Below are positions 55,754-64,000 of a stretch of DNA of 64,000 nucleotides, one piece after another. The position numbers and the translations under genes are program-made. Positions within the stretch are counted from its first letter, which is position 1; every line of letters begins with the position of its first letter. Below the pieces are notes generated by a model that was not told the DNA's origin, did no database searches, and worked only from the letters and a program-made list of their open reading frames with translations. Source of the stretch: Rhizobium favelukesii (GTDB taxonomy: Bacteria > Pseudomonadota > Alphaproteobacteria > Rhizobiales > Rhizobiaceae); NCBI RefSeq assembly GCF_000577275.2, contig NZ_HG916852.1, positions 2,607,001-2,671,000 on the forward strand. Reading direction: 5' to 3'.

Positions 55754-57475
55754 TCAGTTCGACTGACGGCGCAGGAATGCCGGAATTTCGAGCTGATCGT
55801 CTTCCTGCATCATGCGAGCCTGCGGAACGCTGCGGCCCTGATCGTCGAGGTTTCCGCGGCGCGGCGCATAGAGGCTGGCTTCCGGAGAAAGCGGACGGCG
55901 CTGCTGCGAGGCAGCAGCAGGAGCCGACGTCATCTCCGGCGCGACTTCCTCTTCGCGACGGCCAAGCGAGTTGGTGATCCGCTTCAGGAGGCCCATCGGA
56001 CCACGCTCTTCATGCGCATGAGACGTGGGGGCAGGCTGCGAGCGATGGTCGATCTCTGCCTGAACCACTGGCGGAAAATCCTCCACTTTCGGCATGCGAA
56101 CGGGCTGTTGGGCGGCCATTGGCTGCTGCATGACAGGCGCCTGGCTCGTCACAGGCTGCTGAACCGGCTGGCTCATGACAGGCGCGTGAACCGGAGCCTG
56201 CTGAACCGCGGCTGGACGAATGACCGGAGCGGCTTCCGGAGCGGCAAAGATCTTGCTCTGCGGACGGAAGGTCTCCTGCATCGCCGGCTGCTGCACCGGT
56301 GATGCTGCACGTGGAGCGTGGATCTCGAGCTCGCGCTCCATTTCCGCTTCAGCCGTACGGATCGCCTGCGCGACCGGGTCGACGGCCTTTGGTGCCTGCT
56401 GCATGACAGGTGCAGGCTGAACTGCGGCCGGCGCCGGAGCGACGGCCGCGGAAGGACGGACAATCGGCTTTGCGACAGGCTGGAATGTCTTGCCGGCTGC
56501 TTCGTTGAGCGCACGGTCGATGCCGGTTGCGACGACGGAGACGCGGATGATGCCTTCGAGCGATTCGTCGAACGTCGCGCCGAGGATGATGTTCGCATCC
56601 GGATCGACTTCTTCGCGGATACGCGTTGCTGCTTCGTCGACTTCGAAGAGGGTAAGGTCGCGACCGCCGGTGATGGAGATCAACAGGCCCTGTGCGCCCT
56701 TCATCGACGTTTCGTCGAGCAGCGGGTTGGCAATCGCAGCTTCGGCAGCCTGCATTGCGCGGCCCTGGCCCGATGCCTCGCCGGTGCCCATCATTGCGCG
56801 GCCCATTTCGCGCATGACCGAGCGAACGTCGGCGAAGTCGAGGTTGATGAGACCTTCCTTCACCATCAGGTCGGTGATGCAGGCGACACCGGAGTAGAGG
56901 ACCTGGTCTGCCATCGCGAACGCGTCGGCAAAGGTCGTCTTGTCGTTGGCGATGCGGAAAAGGTTCTGGTTCGGAATGACGATCAGGGTATCGACCGACT
57001 TCTGCAGCTCCTGGATGCCGGATTCGGCTAGACGCATGCGGCGCCCGCCTTCGAAGTGGAAGGGTTTGGTCACGACGCCGACCGTCAGGATGCCCTTGTT
57101 ACGGGCTGCCTGTGCAACGACTGGAGCAGCGCCAGTGCCGGTGCCGCCGCCCATGCCGGCGGTAACGAAGCACATGTGCGTTCCATTCAGGTGGTCGACG
57201 ATCTCGTCGATGCACTCTTCAGCGGCTGCGCGGCCGACTTCCGGCTGCGAACCAGCACCGAGCCCTTCCGTGACGTTGGCGCCGAGCTGGATAATGCGCT
57301 CTGCCTTGGTCATCGTCAGGGCCTGGGCATCCGTGTTGGCAACGACGAAGTCGACGCCCTGGAGGCCCGCGGAGATCATGTTGTTGACAGCGTTGCCACC
57401 GCCACCGCCAACACCGAACACGGTGATACGCGGCTTAAGCTCAGTGATATCCGGCTTTTGCAGCTTGATAGTCAT
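55754..57475 (-). CDS. ftsZ: Cell division GTPase FtsZ (long form)
   Basis: A 573-residue tubulin homolog that builds the Z ring. The GTPase core covers about 1-320, with [18 protein letters not shown], the tubulin signature [16 protein letters not shown], the T7 loop [11 protein letters not shown], and [17 protein letters not shown] very long disordered linker (about 330-545), rich in Pro, Gln, Val and Met, then leads to the conserved tail [15 protein letters not shown] that binds FtsA. The length is typical of rhizobial FtsZ1, against about 383 residues in E. coli. It is third in the ddl-ftsQ-ftsA-ftsZ run. Confidence 0.97.
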   Translation of the reverse strand: MTIKLQKPDITELKPRITVFGVGGGGGNAVNNMISAGLQGVDFVVANTDAQALTMTKAERIIQLGANVTEGLGAGSQPEVGRAAAEECIDEIVDHLNGTHMCFVTAGMGGGTGTGAAPVVAQAARNKGILTVGVVTKPFHFEGGRRMRLAESGIQELQKSVDTLIVIPNQNLFRIANDKTTFADAFAMADQVLYSGVACITDLMVKEGLINLDFADVRSVMREMGRAMMGTGEASGQGRAMQAAEAAIANPLLDETSMKGAQGLLISITGGRDLTLFEVDEAATRIREEVDPDANIILGATFDESLEGIIRVSVVATGIDRALNEAAGKTFQPVAKPIVRPSAAVAPAPAAVQPAPVMQQAPKAVDPVAQAIRTAEAEMERELEIHAPRAASPVQQPAMQETFRPQSKIFAAPEAAPVIRPAAVQQAPVHAPVMSQPVQQPVTSQAPVMQQPMAAQQPVRMPKVEDFPPVVQAEIDHRSQPAPTSHAHEERGPMGLLKRITNSLGRREEEVAPEMTSAPAAASQQRRPLSPEASLYAPRRGNLDDQGRSVPQARMMQEDDQLEIPAFLRRQSN

Positions 57476-57531
57476 GTTACCGTTCCTTCTCTTTATGGCC
57501 GCATCGCCACGCCGGCCAATTCACTCAATTG

Positions 57532-58863
57532 TCAGAAGCTTTCTTTCAACCACTGGCCCATGCGGGCAAAGCGGCTGGTATTTCCCCCAAGCGACATGAG
57601 CAGACCGCTCTGTGACGCATGTGTTTCTTGGTCCGCGACCTGCGGATAGATCATCAGACCGACGGCGGTCGAAAAGGCTGGGCCCTTCGCTGCGGTCGGC
57701 AGGCCCGAGACGCCCATCGGACGACCGATTCTGACGTTGCGGGCAAGAATGCGGCGCGCAACTTCGGCAAGGCCGGTCAGCTGGCTCGCACCACCCGTCA
57801 GCACGACGCGCTTGCCGACGATCGGGCTGAAGCCCGAGCGCTGGATGCGATCGCGGATCAATTCCATCGTTTCCTCGATACGGGCGCTGACGATGCGCGA
57901 TACCAGCGCACGCGGCACCTGCGTCGGCAGGTCGCGTTCGTCTTCGCCGATCGGCGGGATCGAGATCAGTTCGCGCTCGTCCGAGGAGTTCGGCATCGCG
58001 GAAGCATGAACGACCTTCAGGCGTTCGGCATCCTCGATACGGGTCGACAGACCACGGGCCAGATCAGTGGTCACGTGATGGCCGCCGAGGCTGACGGCAT
58101 CGGTGTGCACCAGCTTGCCCTCTGCGAAGACAGAAATCGTCGTCGTGCCGCCGCCCATGTCGATGGCCGCGCAGCCGAGCTCGACTTCATCATCGACGAG
58201 AGCGGCAAGGCCGGAGGCGTAAGGCGTCGCGACGATTCCCTCGACCGAGAGGTGCGCGCGATTGACGCTGAGTTCGAGGTTCTTCAGTGCAGTGCGCTCA
58301 GCGGTGACAACGTGCATGTCGACGCCGAGAACGTCACCATACATCGACAGCGGATCGCGGATGCCGCGCTCGCCGTCGAGCGAGAAGCCAGTTGCCAGCG
58401 AATGAAGGACCGCGCGATCCTGTCGAAGCGACTGCTGACAGGCAGCGGACAGAACCTTCTTGAGGTCGTTCAGCTCAACTTCCTGACCACCGAGATCGAT
58501 GGTCGCAGTGTAGATGTCGCTTGTCAGACGACCCGCCGTGACGTTGACGATCAGGCTTTCGACGGTCAGGCCGGCCATGCGCTCGGCTGCGTCGACCGCA
58601 AGCCGAATCACGCTTTCCAACGCATCCAGGTCGGAGATCGCGCCGGTCTTGATGCCGCGCGAACGCTGGTGACCAATCCCGATGATCTCAATGTTGTGCG
58701 TACGGCCGGGCAGAACCTGACTTTCCTCGCGAGGCGTCAGGCGGCCAATCATGCAGACGACCTTCGTCGATCCGATGTCCAGCACCGAAACGACATGGGA
58801 CCGCTTCGACGAAAGCGGCTTCAGGCGCGGCAATCCGAAATGGGACGAACCGAACAAGCTCAT
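57532..58863 (-). CDS. ftsA: Cell division protein FtsA
   Basis: A 443-residue actin-fold ATPase that anchors FtsZ to the membrane. The phosphate 1 motif is VSVLDIGSTKVVCMIG (about 26-41). The SHS2/1C domain follows (KTGAISDLDALESVIRLAVDAAERMAG). Phosphate 2 is GCAAIDMGGGTTTISVF, and the adenosine motif VVLTGGASQLTGL. The C-terminal amphipathic helix is RFARMGQWLKESF. Its ATG overlaps the ftsQ stop by four bases. Confidence 0.97.
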   Translation of the reverse strand: MSLFGSSHFGLPRLKPLSSKRSHVVSVLDIGSTKVVCMIGRLTPREESQVLPGRTHNIEIIGIGHQRSRGIKTGAISDLDALESVIRLAVDAAERMAGLTVESLIVNVTAGRLTSDIYTATIDLGGQEVELNDLKKVLSAACQQSLRQDRAVLHSLATGFSLDGERGIRDPLSMYGDVLGVDMHVVTAERTALKNLELSVNRAHLSVEGIVATPYASGLAALVDDEVELGCAAIDMGGGTTTISVFAEGKLVHTDAVSLGGHHVTTDLARGLSTRIEDAERLKVVHASAMPNSSDERELISIPPIGEDERDLPTQVPRALVSRIVSARIEETMELIRDRIQRSGFSPIVGKRVVLTGGASQLTGLAEVARRILARNVRIGRPMGVSGLPTAAKGPAFSTAVGLMIYPQVADQETHASQSGLLMSLGGNTSRFARMGQWLKESF

Positions 58864-59813
58864 ATATTTTGCCCCGCCTTCTTCAATTCCTTGGTCCGCT
58901 GATCAAGCACGAGTTGCCGGCGCGCCATCGCTTCCGGCGTCAACTCAATCGCCGTGCGGTCGGTAAGCCTCAGATCGACGGCAGCGATGTCGCGCTCCAG
59001 AAGATCCTGCTCCTTCATGAACTTCGACAGCCGCGCCAACGCCACCTCGACATCGTCTTCCGGCAGCTTCACCGCAATACCGTTGTCCATGTGCAGATCC
59101 CAGCGACGACCCGAAACCCAGACGTAGGCCTTCACCCGCGCCTTGATCTCCGGCCACTTTGCGAATTCGGCTTCGAGCGAGGTTGCAGCAACCTCCGCGC
59201 CGCGACCAACCACGAGGGGCAGCTCCGAAAACTTGTTATCGCGTAGCGGAGCGATTACCGAACCACCCTTCTCCACGAGAGAAAGCTCCTGGCCATGCTG
59301 CCAGATGGCGTAAGCCTGACGCTCTTTGAGTTTTACCTCGATCGTCTTCGGGTAGATCTTGCGGACTTCGACATTCTCGACCCAGGGAAGCTTAGCGATC
59401 TTCTGGCGCGCCGCATCGACATCGAGCGCCACAAGCGACGTCGTGCCATCCAGCCCCAACAGCTGCAGGATCTCGATTTCGGAGGTCTCGGAATTGCCGG
59501 ACACCTTGACGTCATCGATTGCAAATCCGGCAGCGGTCGTCGTCGCTTGCGCAACAGCGTCGGTGTGACCACCGAGCGACATGCCGTAGAGACCCGTCAC
59601 AGCAAAGAAGGCCAAGGCGGAGACCGTCCCGACATGGGCCGGAATATGGATGCGGCCACTTCCGAGGCTGACAAGGAAGCGCACGACACGGCGCAGCGGG
59701 CGCGGAAGAATCAGCCGACCATCACCCTCGGGATACGAAGGCTCAGCCTGATGACTTGGGCGCCCTATTCTTTTGACCGTCACCGAGAACAAGAAGCGTC
59801 CTCCACCATCCAA
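58860..59813 (-). CDS. ftsQ: Cell division protein FtsQ
   Basis: Up to 317 residues: a cytoplasmic N-terminus (1-60) with [23 protein letters not shown], one membrane helix ([19 protein letters not shown], about 62-80), a POTRA domain ([25 protein letters not shown]) and the FtsQ/DivIB beta domain ([24 protein letters not shown]). It links early and late divisome proteins. The ATG at 59813 lies 34 bases inside the 3' end of ddl; in-frame TTG 59792 or GTG 59783 would shorten the overlap. Confidence 0.93.
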   Translation of the reverse strand: MDGGGRFLFSVTVKRIGRPSHQAEPSYPEGDGRLILPRPLRRVVRFLVSLGSGRIHIPAHVGTVSALAFFAVTGLYGMSLGGHTDAVAQATTTAAGFAIDDVKVSGNSETSEIEILQLLGLDGTTSLVALDVDAARQKIAKLPWVENVEVRKIYPKTIEVKLKERQAYAIWQHGQELSLVEKGGSVIAPLRDNKFSELPLVVGRGAEVAATSLEAEFAKWPEIKARVKAYVWVSGRRWDLHMDNGIAVKLPEDDVEVALARLSKFMKEQDLLERDIAAVDLRLTDRTAIELTPEAMARRQLVLDQRTKELKKAGQNI

Positions 59814-60706
59814 CGGAGAAATTCACCAAATGAGTAGCCGGCATGACCAGCCATTTCGGGCACCAGGGAGGTTGGCGTCATGCCCGGCTGAGTATTGATT
59901 TCCAGCCAGATAATTTCGCCATCTTCGGAGAAGCGATCGTCGTAACGAAAGTCGGAGCGACTGACGCCACGGCAACCAATTGCTTGATGCGCCCTTAATG
60001 CCAATGATTGTATTTTTTGGTAAATATTCGGTGAAATTTCCGCCGGGATGACGTGTTTCGATCCACCTGCGACATACTTGGCGTCATAATCGTAGAAGCC
60101 ATGGCCCAGCGGCACCACCTCGGTCACGCCAAGCACCTGATCCCCCATGACACCGCAAGTCAGCTCCCGGCCATAGACGTAACGCTCGACAAGAACCTCT
60201 TCGCCGTAGCGCCAGTCCGGAGAGCTGATAATCTGCGGCGGATGCGATTGATCCTCCTGGACGATCACCACACCGAAGCTGGAGCCCTCACGCACAGGCT
60301 TCACAACATAGGGCGGCTTCATCGGATGCTCGGCTGGAAAGGCGAATCGATTGATCACCTCTGATTGAGCAACCGGAACGCCCGCGGCGGCGGCAACGCC
60401 CTTTGCCTTCTCCTTGTCCATGGCAAGCGCCGAAGCCAGCACGCCGGAATGCGTGTAGGGAACCTCAAGATACTCGAGGACGCCCTGGATCGTACCATCC
60501 TCGCCGTAGGGGCCATGCAGCGCATTAAAGACGACATCGGGTCGCAGTGCAGCAAGCTTCGCAGACACATCGCGATCGACGTCAATCCGCGTCACCTGGA
60601 AACCCTCAGCCTCAAGGGCATCCGCGCACGCCGTCCCGGAAGAGAGGCTTACCGGCCTCTCCGAGGAAAACCCGCCCATCAGGACAGCGACATGCTTGCG
60701 ACTCAT
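59780..60706 (-). CDS. ddl: D-alanine--D-alanine ligase
   Basis: A 308-residue ATP-grasp ligase making the D-Ala-D-Ala dipeptide for peptidoglycan. It has [39 protein letters not shown], the ATP-grasp lysine in [36 protein letters not shown], and the metal-binding [25 protein letters not shown] 60706 (MSRKHVAVL) is preferred over ATG 60718. It heads the ddl-ftsQ-ftsA-ftsZ run. The murC/murB genes that often precede it are not in this window; aqpZ lies upstream instead. Confidence 0.96.
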   Translation of the reverse strand: MSRKHVAVLMGGFSSERPVSLSSGTACADALEAEGFQVTRIDVDRDVSAKLAALRPDVVFNALHGPYGEDGTIQGVLEYLEVPYTHSGVLASALAMDKEKAKGVAAAAGVPVAQSEVINRFAFPAEHPMKPPYVVKPVREGSSFGVVIVQEDQSHPPQIISSPDWRYGEEVLVERYVYGRELTCGVMGDQVLGVTEVVPLGHGFYDYDAKYVAGGSKHVIPAEISPNIYQKIQSLALRAHQAIGCRGVSRSDFRYDDRFSEDGEIIWLEINTQPGMTPTSLVPEMAGHAGYSFGEFLRWMVEDASCSR

Positions 60707-60883
60707 CAACACCCCCAAAAAATAACCCGCACACTGCGTTCCGACGCTTGCACCAAGCTTGTTTCTCGTCCGAATCCAGCTTGATGATGCAGGTGCATTA
60801 GAGCCCGATTATGGTTAACGAAGTGTTTACTTTCGTTAATTTTCACCTCGGAAAGCGGCGCGGACATGACGGCGCAGAACGCA

Positions 60884-60912
60884 AAAGCCCCGCAGCGGCA
60901 TGCCGTGCGGGT
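60884..60912 (-). terminator. Rho-independent terminator after aqpZ
   Basis: On the minus strand CCCGCA (60912-60907) with an inner CGGC/GCCG pairing and TGCGGG (60895-60890), followed by GCTTTTGC. It lies directly past the aqpZ stop. Confidence 0.7.
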
Positions 60913-60916
60913 TCCT

Positions 60917-61621
60917 TCAGGACGTTGCGTCAGTTGAGGCCACTTCGCCTGTCATTTTCCAGACAAGGCCACCGAGGACACCGCCTATAAGCGGCGCAAC
61001 CCAGAACAGCCACAGTTGCTGCAACGCCCAGCCGCCGACGAACAACGCCTGTCCTGTCGAAAGAGAGGGATTGACCGACGTATTGGTGACCGGAATCGAA
61101 ATCAGATGAATGGGCGTCAGCGCAAGCCCGATGGCGATTGGCGCGAAGCCCGCCGGCACCCTGCTGCTCGTTGACCCCAGGATGATGAAGATGAAGAACG
61201 ACGTCAGGACGACTTCGATGACAAGTGCAGAAAGGAGCGAGTAGCCGCCGGGCGAATGTTCACCATAACCATTGGCGGAAAAGCCTCCGAGCTCGAAACC
61301 GGCCTTGCCGCTGGCGACGGCATAAAGCAAAGCCGCCGCAACAATCGCGCCAATGACCTGTACCGCGATATAAGGAACCACGCGACCGGCCGGGAATTTG
61401 CCCGCGACTGCGAGACCGACGGAAACCGCCGGGTTGAAATGCCCGCCGGAAATGCCGCCGACGGCAAAAGCCATTGTCAGTACGGTAAGACCGAACGCAA
61501 ATGCAACACCCACAAAACCAATGCCAAGTTCGGGAAACGCTGCGGCAAGCACGGCACTGCCGCATCCGCCGAATACGAGCCAAAACGTTCCAAGAAATTC
61601 TGCAACAAGACTTTTCTGCAT
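60917..61621 (-). CDS. aqpZ: AqpZ-like aquaporin with altered selectivity filter
   Basis: A 234-residue channel with six helices, very close to E. coli AqpZ over its length ([44 protein letters not shown]). The first NPA box is normal ([13 protein letters not shown]64-A66). The second reads [11 protein letters not shown], so NPA is NPS and the following arginine is leucine (L187). E. coli Arg189, which L187 replaces, is a key part of the aromatic/arginine filter; the other filter positions are kept (F43, H172, T181). Water transport may be altered or the pore widened. It is monocistronic, upstream of ddl. Confidence 0.93.
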   Translation of the reverse strand: MQKSLVAEFLGTFWLVFGGCGSAVLAAAFPELGIGFVGVAFAFGLTVLTMAFAVGGISGGHFNPAVSVGLAVAGKFPAGRVVPYIAVQVIGAIVAAALLYAVASGKAGFELGGFSANGYGEHSPGGYSLLSALVIEVVLTSFFIFIILGSTSSRVPAGFAPIAIGLALTPIHLISIPVTNTSVNPSLSTGQALFVGGWALQQLWLFWVAPLIGGVLGGLVWKMTGEVASTDATS

Positions 61622-61828
61622 ATTTCCCTCCTGCGCTCAACCAGGGCGTTCATGAGGAATCGGCTTCATATTGATTCTGGTCAAGTGCCCACACGCGGCA
61701 TCGATGGGCGGAAAAATGCAAAGCCTGCTAATCTTTTTTCGTTTGTTGCGCGATGGGCATTTGCGCCGAATTAAAATTGCGTTAAGAGCCGCCTGCCTTC
61801 CCAAGGCATCTTTACAATCCCGATTGGA

Positions 61829-63139
61829 ATGAAAATGTCAGACGCGATATCCAGAGTATCGCCGATACCCGCTTCATCGAACAGTGCGCAAGTCAACTCG
61901 CCGGCGCGCGTTCTGATCGCGAGCCTCGTCGGCACCACAATCGAGTTCTTCGATTTCTACGTATATGCAACTGCCGCCGTGCTGGTCTTCCCGACGCTGT
62001 TCTTCCCAAACAGCGACCCGACGACCGCGCTGCTTGCGTCCTTCGCAACCTTCTCGATCGCCTTCTTTGCCCGTCCGCTTGGCGCCGTCGTCTTCGGCCA
62101 TTTCGGCGACAGGATTGGCCGCAAGACGACGCTGGTTGCCGCCCTGCTCACCATGGGTATCTCGACGGTGGTAATCGGCCTTCTGCCCTCCTATGAATCG
62201 ATCGGCGTCATCGCACCGCTGCTGCTCGCGCTTTGCCGTTTCGGCCAGGGCTTCGGTCTCGGCGGGGAATGGGGTGGCGCCGTGCTGCTCGCGACGGAGA
62301 ACGCGCCGGAAGGCAAGCGCAGCTGGTATGGCATGTTTCCGCAGCTTGGCGCTCCGGTCGGCCTGTTCCTCTCCTCAGGCATTTTCTGGCTGCTTCTACA
62401 GGTCATGTCTCAGGACGCCTTGCTGAGCTGGGGCTGGCGTGTGCCGTTCATCTCTTCCATTCTGCTGATCGTCATCGGTCTCTGGGTCCGCCTCTCGATC
62501 ACCGAAACGCCGGCCTTCCAGAAGGCGATCGACAAGCAGGAGCGCGTTGCCGTCCCGGTTGCCGAACTTTTCCGCAAGTACAAGCGCAGCCTATTCCTCG
62601 GCACCTTCGTGGCGCTCGCCACCTTCGTGCTGTTCTACATCGGCTCGGCTTACCTGCTGTCCTACAACGTCAAGGTCCTGAAGATACCGTTCCTTGACGC
62701 GCTCGAAATCCAGATCGTCGGTTCGGTCGCCTTCGGTATCTTCATCCCGATCGTTGGTAAACTCGCCGAGCGGTTCGGACGTCGCGAAATGCTGATCCTC
62801 ACCACCGTACTGATCGGTATCTTCTCGTTCTTCCTGCCGGGCCTGATGACGGGCGGCGAAGGCAGCATCGTGGTGTTTGCGATCGTCGCCATGGCGCTGA
62901 TGGGCATGACCTACGGCCTGATCGGCACCGCGCTTGCCGCCCCCTTCCCAACGGCTGTTCGCTACACCGGCTCGTCGATCACCTTCAACCTTGCTGGCAT
63001 CTTCGGCGCTTCGCTGGCGCCCTATATCGCCACCTGGCTGCAGGCAAACCATGGCATGCAGTATGTCGGTTACTATCTCGGTCTGTCTGCCGTGATCACG
63101 CTGATCTGCATCCTGGCCTCCGGCCGCGACGAAGTCTGA
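61829..63139 (+). CDS. MHS family MFS transporter (metabolite:proton symporter)
   Basis: A 436-residue major facilitator with 12 helices. The metabolite:H+ symporter branch (ShiA/ProP/KgtP-like) is shown by LVGTTIEFFDFYVYATAAVLVFP, ARPLGAVVFGHFGDRIGRKTTLVAALL, RFGQGFGLGGEWGGAVLLATENAP and the conserved ITETPAFQKA. Substrates in this group are organic acids, shikimate or compatible solutes; the specific one cannot be told. ATG 61829 or 61835. It diverges from aqpZ across 207 bases and ends at a strong terminator. Confidence 0.92.
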   Translation: MKMSDAISRVSPIPASSNSAQVNSPARVLIASLVGTTIEFFDFYVYATAAVLVFPTLFFPNSDPTTALLASFATFSIAFFARPLGAVVFGHFGDRIGRKTTLVAALLTMGISTVVIGLLPSYESIGVIAPLLLALCRFGQGFGLGGEWGGAVLLATENAPEGKRSWYGMFPQLGAPVGLFLSSGIFWLLLQVMSQDALLSWGWRVPFISSILLIVIGLWVRLSITETPAFQKAIDKQERVAVPVAELFRKYKRSLFLGTFVALATFVLFYIGSAYLLSYNVKVLKIPFLDALEIQIVGSVAFGIFIPIVGKLAERFGRREMLILTTVLIGIFSFFLPGLMTGGEGSIVVFAIVAMALMGMTYGLIGTALAAPFPTAVRYTGSSITFNLAGIFGASLAPYIATWLQANHGMQYVGYYLGLSAVITLICILASGRDEV

Positions 63140-63161
63140 TCCCGGAAATCCAATTTGAAGG

Positions 63162-63192
63162 GCCGCGACAGGCAACTGTCGCGGCTTTTTTT
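63162..63192 (+). terminator. Rho-independent terminator after the MHS transporter
   Basis: GCCGCGACAG (63162-63171), loop GCAA, CTGTCGCGGC (63176-63185), then seven T residues. It lies 22 bases past the transporter stop. Confidence 0.92.
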
Positions 63193-63248
63193 GTTGTTGT
63201 TGTCTGATCGCGCCTTGCTCCTAGATTTTCAGAAACAGGGGAAGCCAG

Positions 63249-64000
63249 ATGCTGACAAGACGATCACTGCTGACGCAAGGGCTCGGTGCCGGGATTTCGC
63301 TGACACTGCCGTCAATTGCGAAAGCAGCCAGCCTTCCGCCCACCGATGTCACCTTCCTTGTCATCAACGACGTCCACGCATGCCGCTTCGGAGACGGGCA
63401 AAGCCCGAACTGCCAGGATGAAGGCAAGACCGACGCAAACCTGTTACGCCACATTCTTGCATTGAACAGCATTCACCATCAAACTTGGCCTATGGAGATC
63501 GCCCGGAGACCGAGCGGCCTGCCGCTCGCCGGACAGCCCATTGCAAGGCCGCAGGGCATCATCGTCTGCGGCGATGTGACGGACGATGGTGGTGGTCAGA
63601 CGGCAGAGGTCGCGGAAGGGTCGCAGCTGCTGCAGTTTTCCCATCGCTACCAGCAAGGGCTCGGTGCCGATCATGTGCACTTTCCAGTCTATGTCGGCCT
63701 CGGCAATCACGACCTCGATCAGGATGGGCGCCCGCCGCAGGTCGACTGGTATCGCGATGAGCTGCGCGATTACGTGCAGATGAACCACAAGCCGAGCGTC
63801 TTCTTCAAGCCGCTGGTGCCCGTCGACAACTACGACGAAGCCTCGGACAACTATTCCTGGAACTGGGGCGGACTGCATCTGATCCAGGCGCAACGCTACG
63901 GTGGAGACAATACGAAAGGCGCCGCAAGCAGCCTCGATTGGATGAAGCGCGATCTCCAGACCTATGCATCAGATGGACGCCCGGTAGTCATCTTCCAGCA
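63249..64000 (+). CDS. Tat-exported metallophosphoesterase (3' end outside the window)
   Basis: ATG 63249 opens a frame that stays open to the window end (250 codons). It begins MLTRRSLLTQGLGAG, a twin-arginine signal with the cleavage region IAKAAS. A calcineurin-like phosphoesterase domain follows with its metal motifs in order: FLVINDVHACRFG (D-x-H), IIVCGDVTDDGGGQ (GDxxD) and VGLGNHDLDQDG (GNHD). The later conserved His motifs lie past the window end. The substrate is unknown; similar proteins are secreted or periplasmic phosphodiesterases. AGGGGAAGCC upstream serves as ribosome site. Confidence 0.85.
   Translation, partial: MLTRRSLLTQGLGAGISLTLPSIAKAASLPPTDVTFLVINDVHACRFGDGQSPNCQDEGKTDANLLRHILALNSIHHQTWPMEIARRPSGLPLAGQPIARPQGIIVCGDVTDDGGGQTAEVAEGSQLLQFSHRYQQGLGADHVHFPVYVGLGNHDLDQDGRPPQVDWYRDELRDYVQMNHKPSVFFKPLVPVDNYDEASDNYSWNWGGLHLIQAQRYGGDNTKGAASSLDWMKRDLQTYASDGRPVVIFQ

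Overview
The window is chromosomal DNA of a Rhizobiales bacterium, most likely Rhizobiaceae (Rhizobium/Agrobacterium/Sinorhizobium-like). The evidence is a circularly permuted two-piece alphaproteobacterial tmRNA with tag ANDNYAEARLAA beside an alpha-type sspB, an FtsZ with a long Pro/Gln linker ending in the conserved EIPAFLRRQ tail, a typical rhizobial palindromic intergenic repeat, and the gene order ddl-ftsQ-ftsA-ftsZ-lpxC-bamD-recN-ligA. I saw no integrase, transposase, phage gene, CRISPR array, tRNA or rRNA. This is core chromosome with small accessory patches.

Layout. 0-8.2 kb: end of an unidentified acidic/proline-rich protein; miaA and serB diverging from overlapping start codons; a GNAT enzyme; then on the minus strand thyA-folA, hflK-hflC and degP (nucleotide synthesis, membrane-protease control, periplasmic quality control). 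8.4-12.1 kb: a CmoA-like gene with an in-frame stop, a frameshifted membrane methyltransferase, the split tmRNA, sspB, a DUF4169 gene, a ribbon-helix-helix gene and a broken secreted-protein gene. 12.2-24.1 kb: a giant AsmA protein, a FAD-linked dehydrogenase, a frameshifted aldo/keto reductase diverging from a LysR regulator, an AbrB-type membrane protein, an AraC regulator, a DUF2000 gene, a frameshifted OmpA lipoprotein and an orphan flagellin.

24.4-38.9 kb: an RND pump with its adaptor, a UvrD/PcrA helicase, small membrane and DUF genes, an ICMT-like methyltransferase, a diguanylate cyclase with a duplicated sensor domain, a FucP-like sugar transporter, nicotinamidase and an AzlCD exporter. 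38.9-49.4 kb: aminopeptidase P, a 57-codon gene with a sigma-54-like promoter and a perfect terminator, prmA, a FAD monooxygenase, SCO, an MCP-CheW pair, GFA, CreA, a DEDDh exonuclease and a GNAT enzyme. 49.4-64 kb: ligA, recN, bamD, lpxC, ftsZ, ftsA, ftsQ, ddl and aqpZ on the minus strand, then an MHS-family transporter and the start of a Tat-exported metallophosphoesterase.

Unusual points: five genes between 9 and 34 kb need exactly one single-base indel each to be whole, and cmoA carries an in-frame TAG. The tmRNA lies next to the adaptor that delivers its tagged products to ClpXP. The aquaporin has lost its selectivity-filter arginine. The 57-codon gene may belong to the RpoN regulon.
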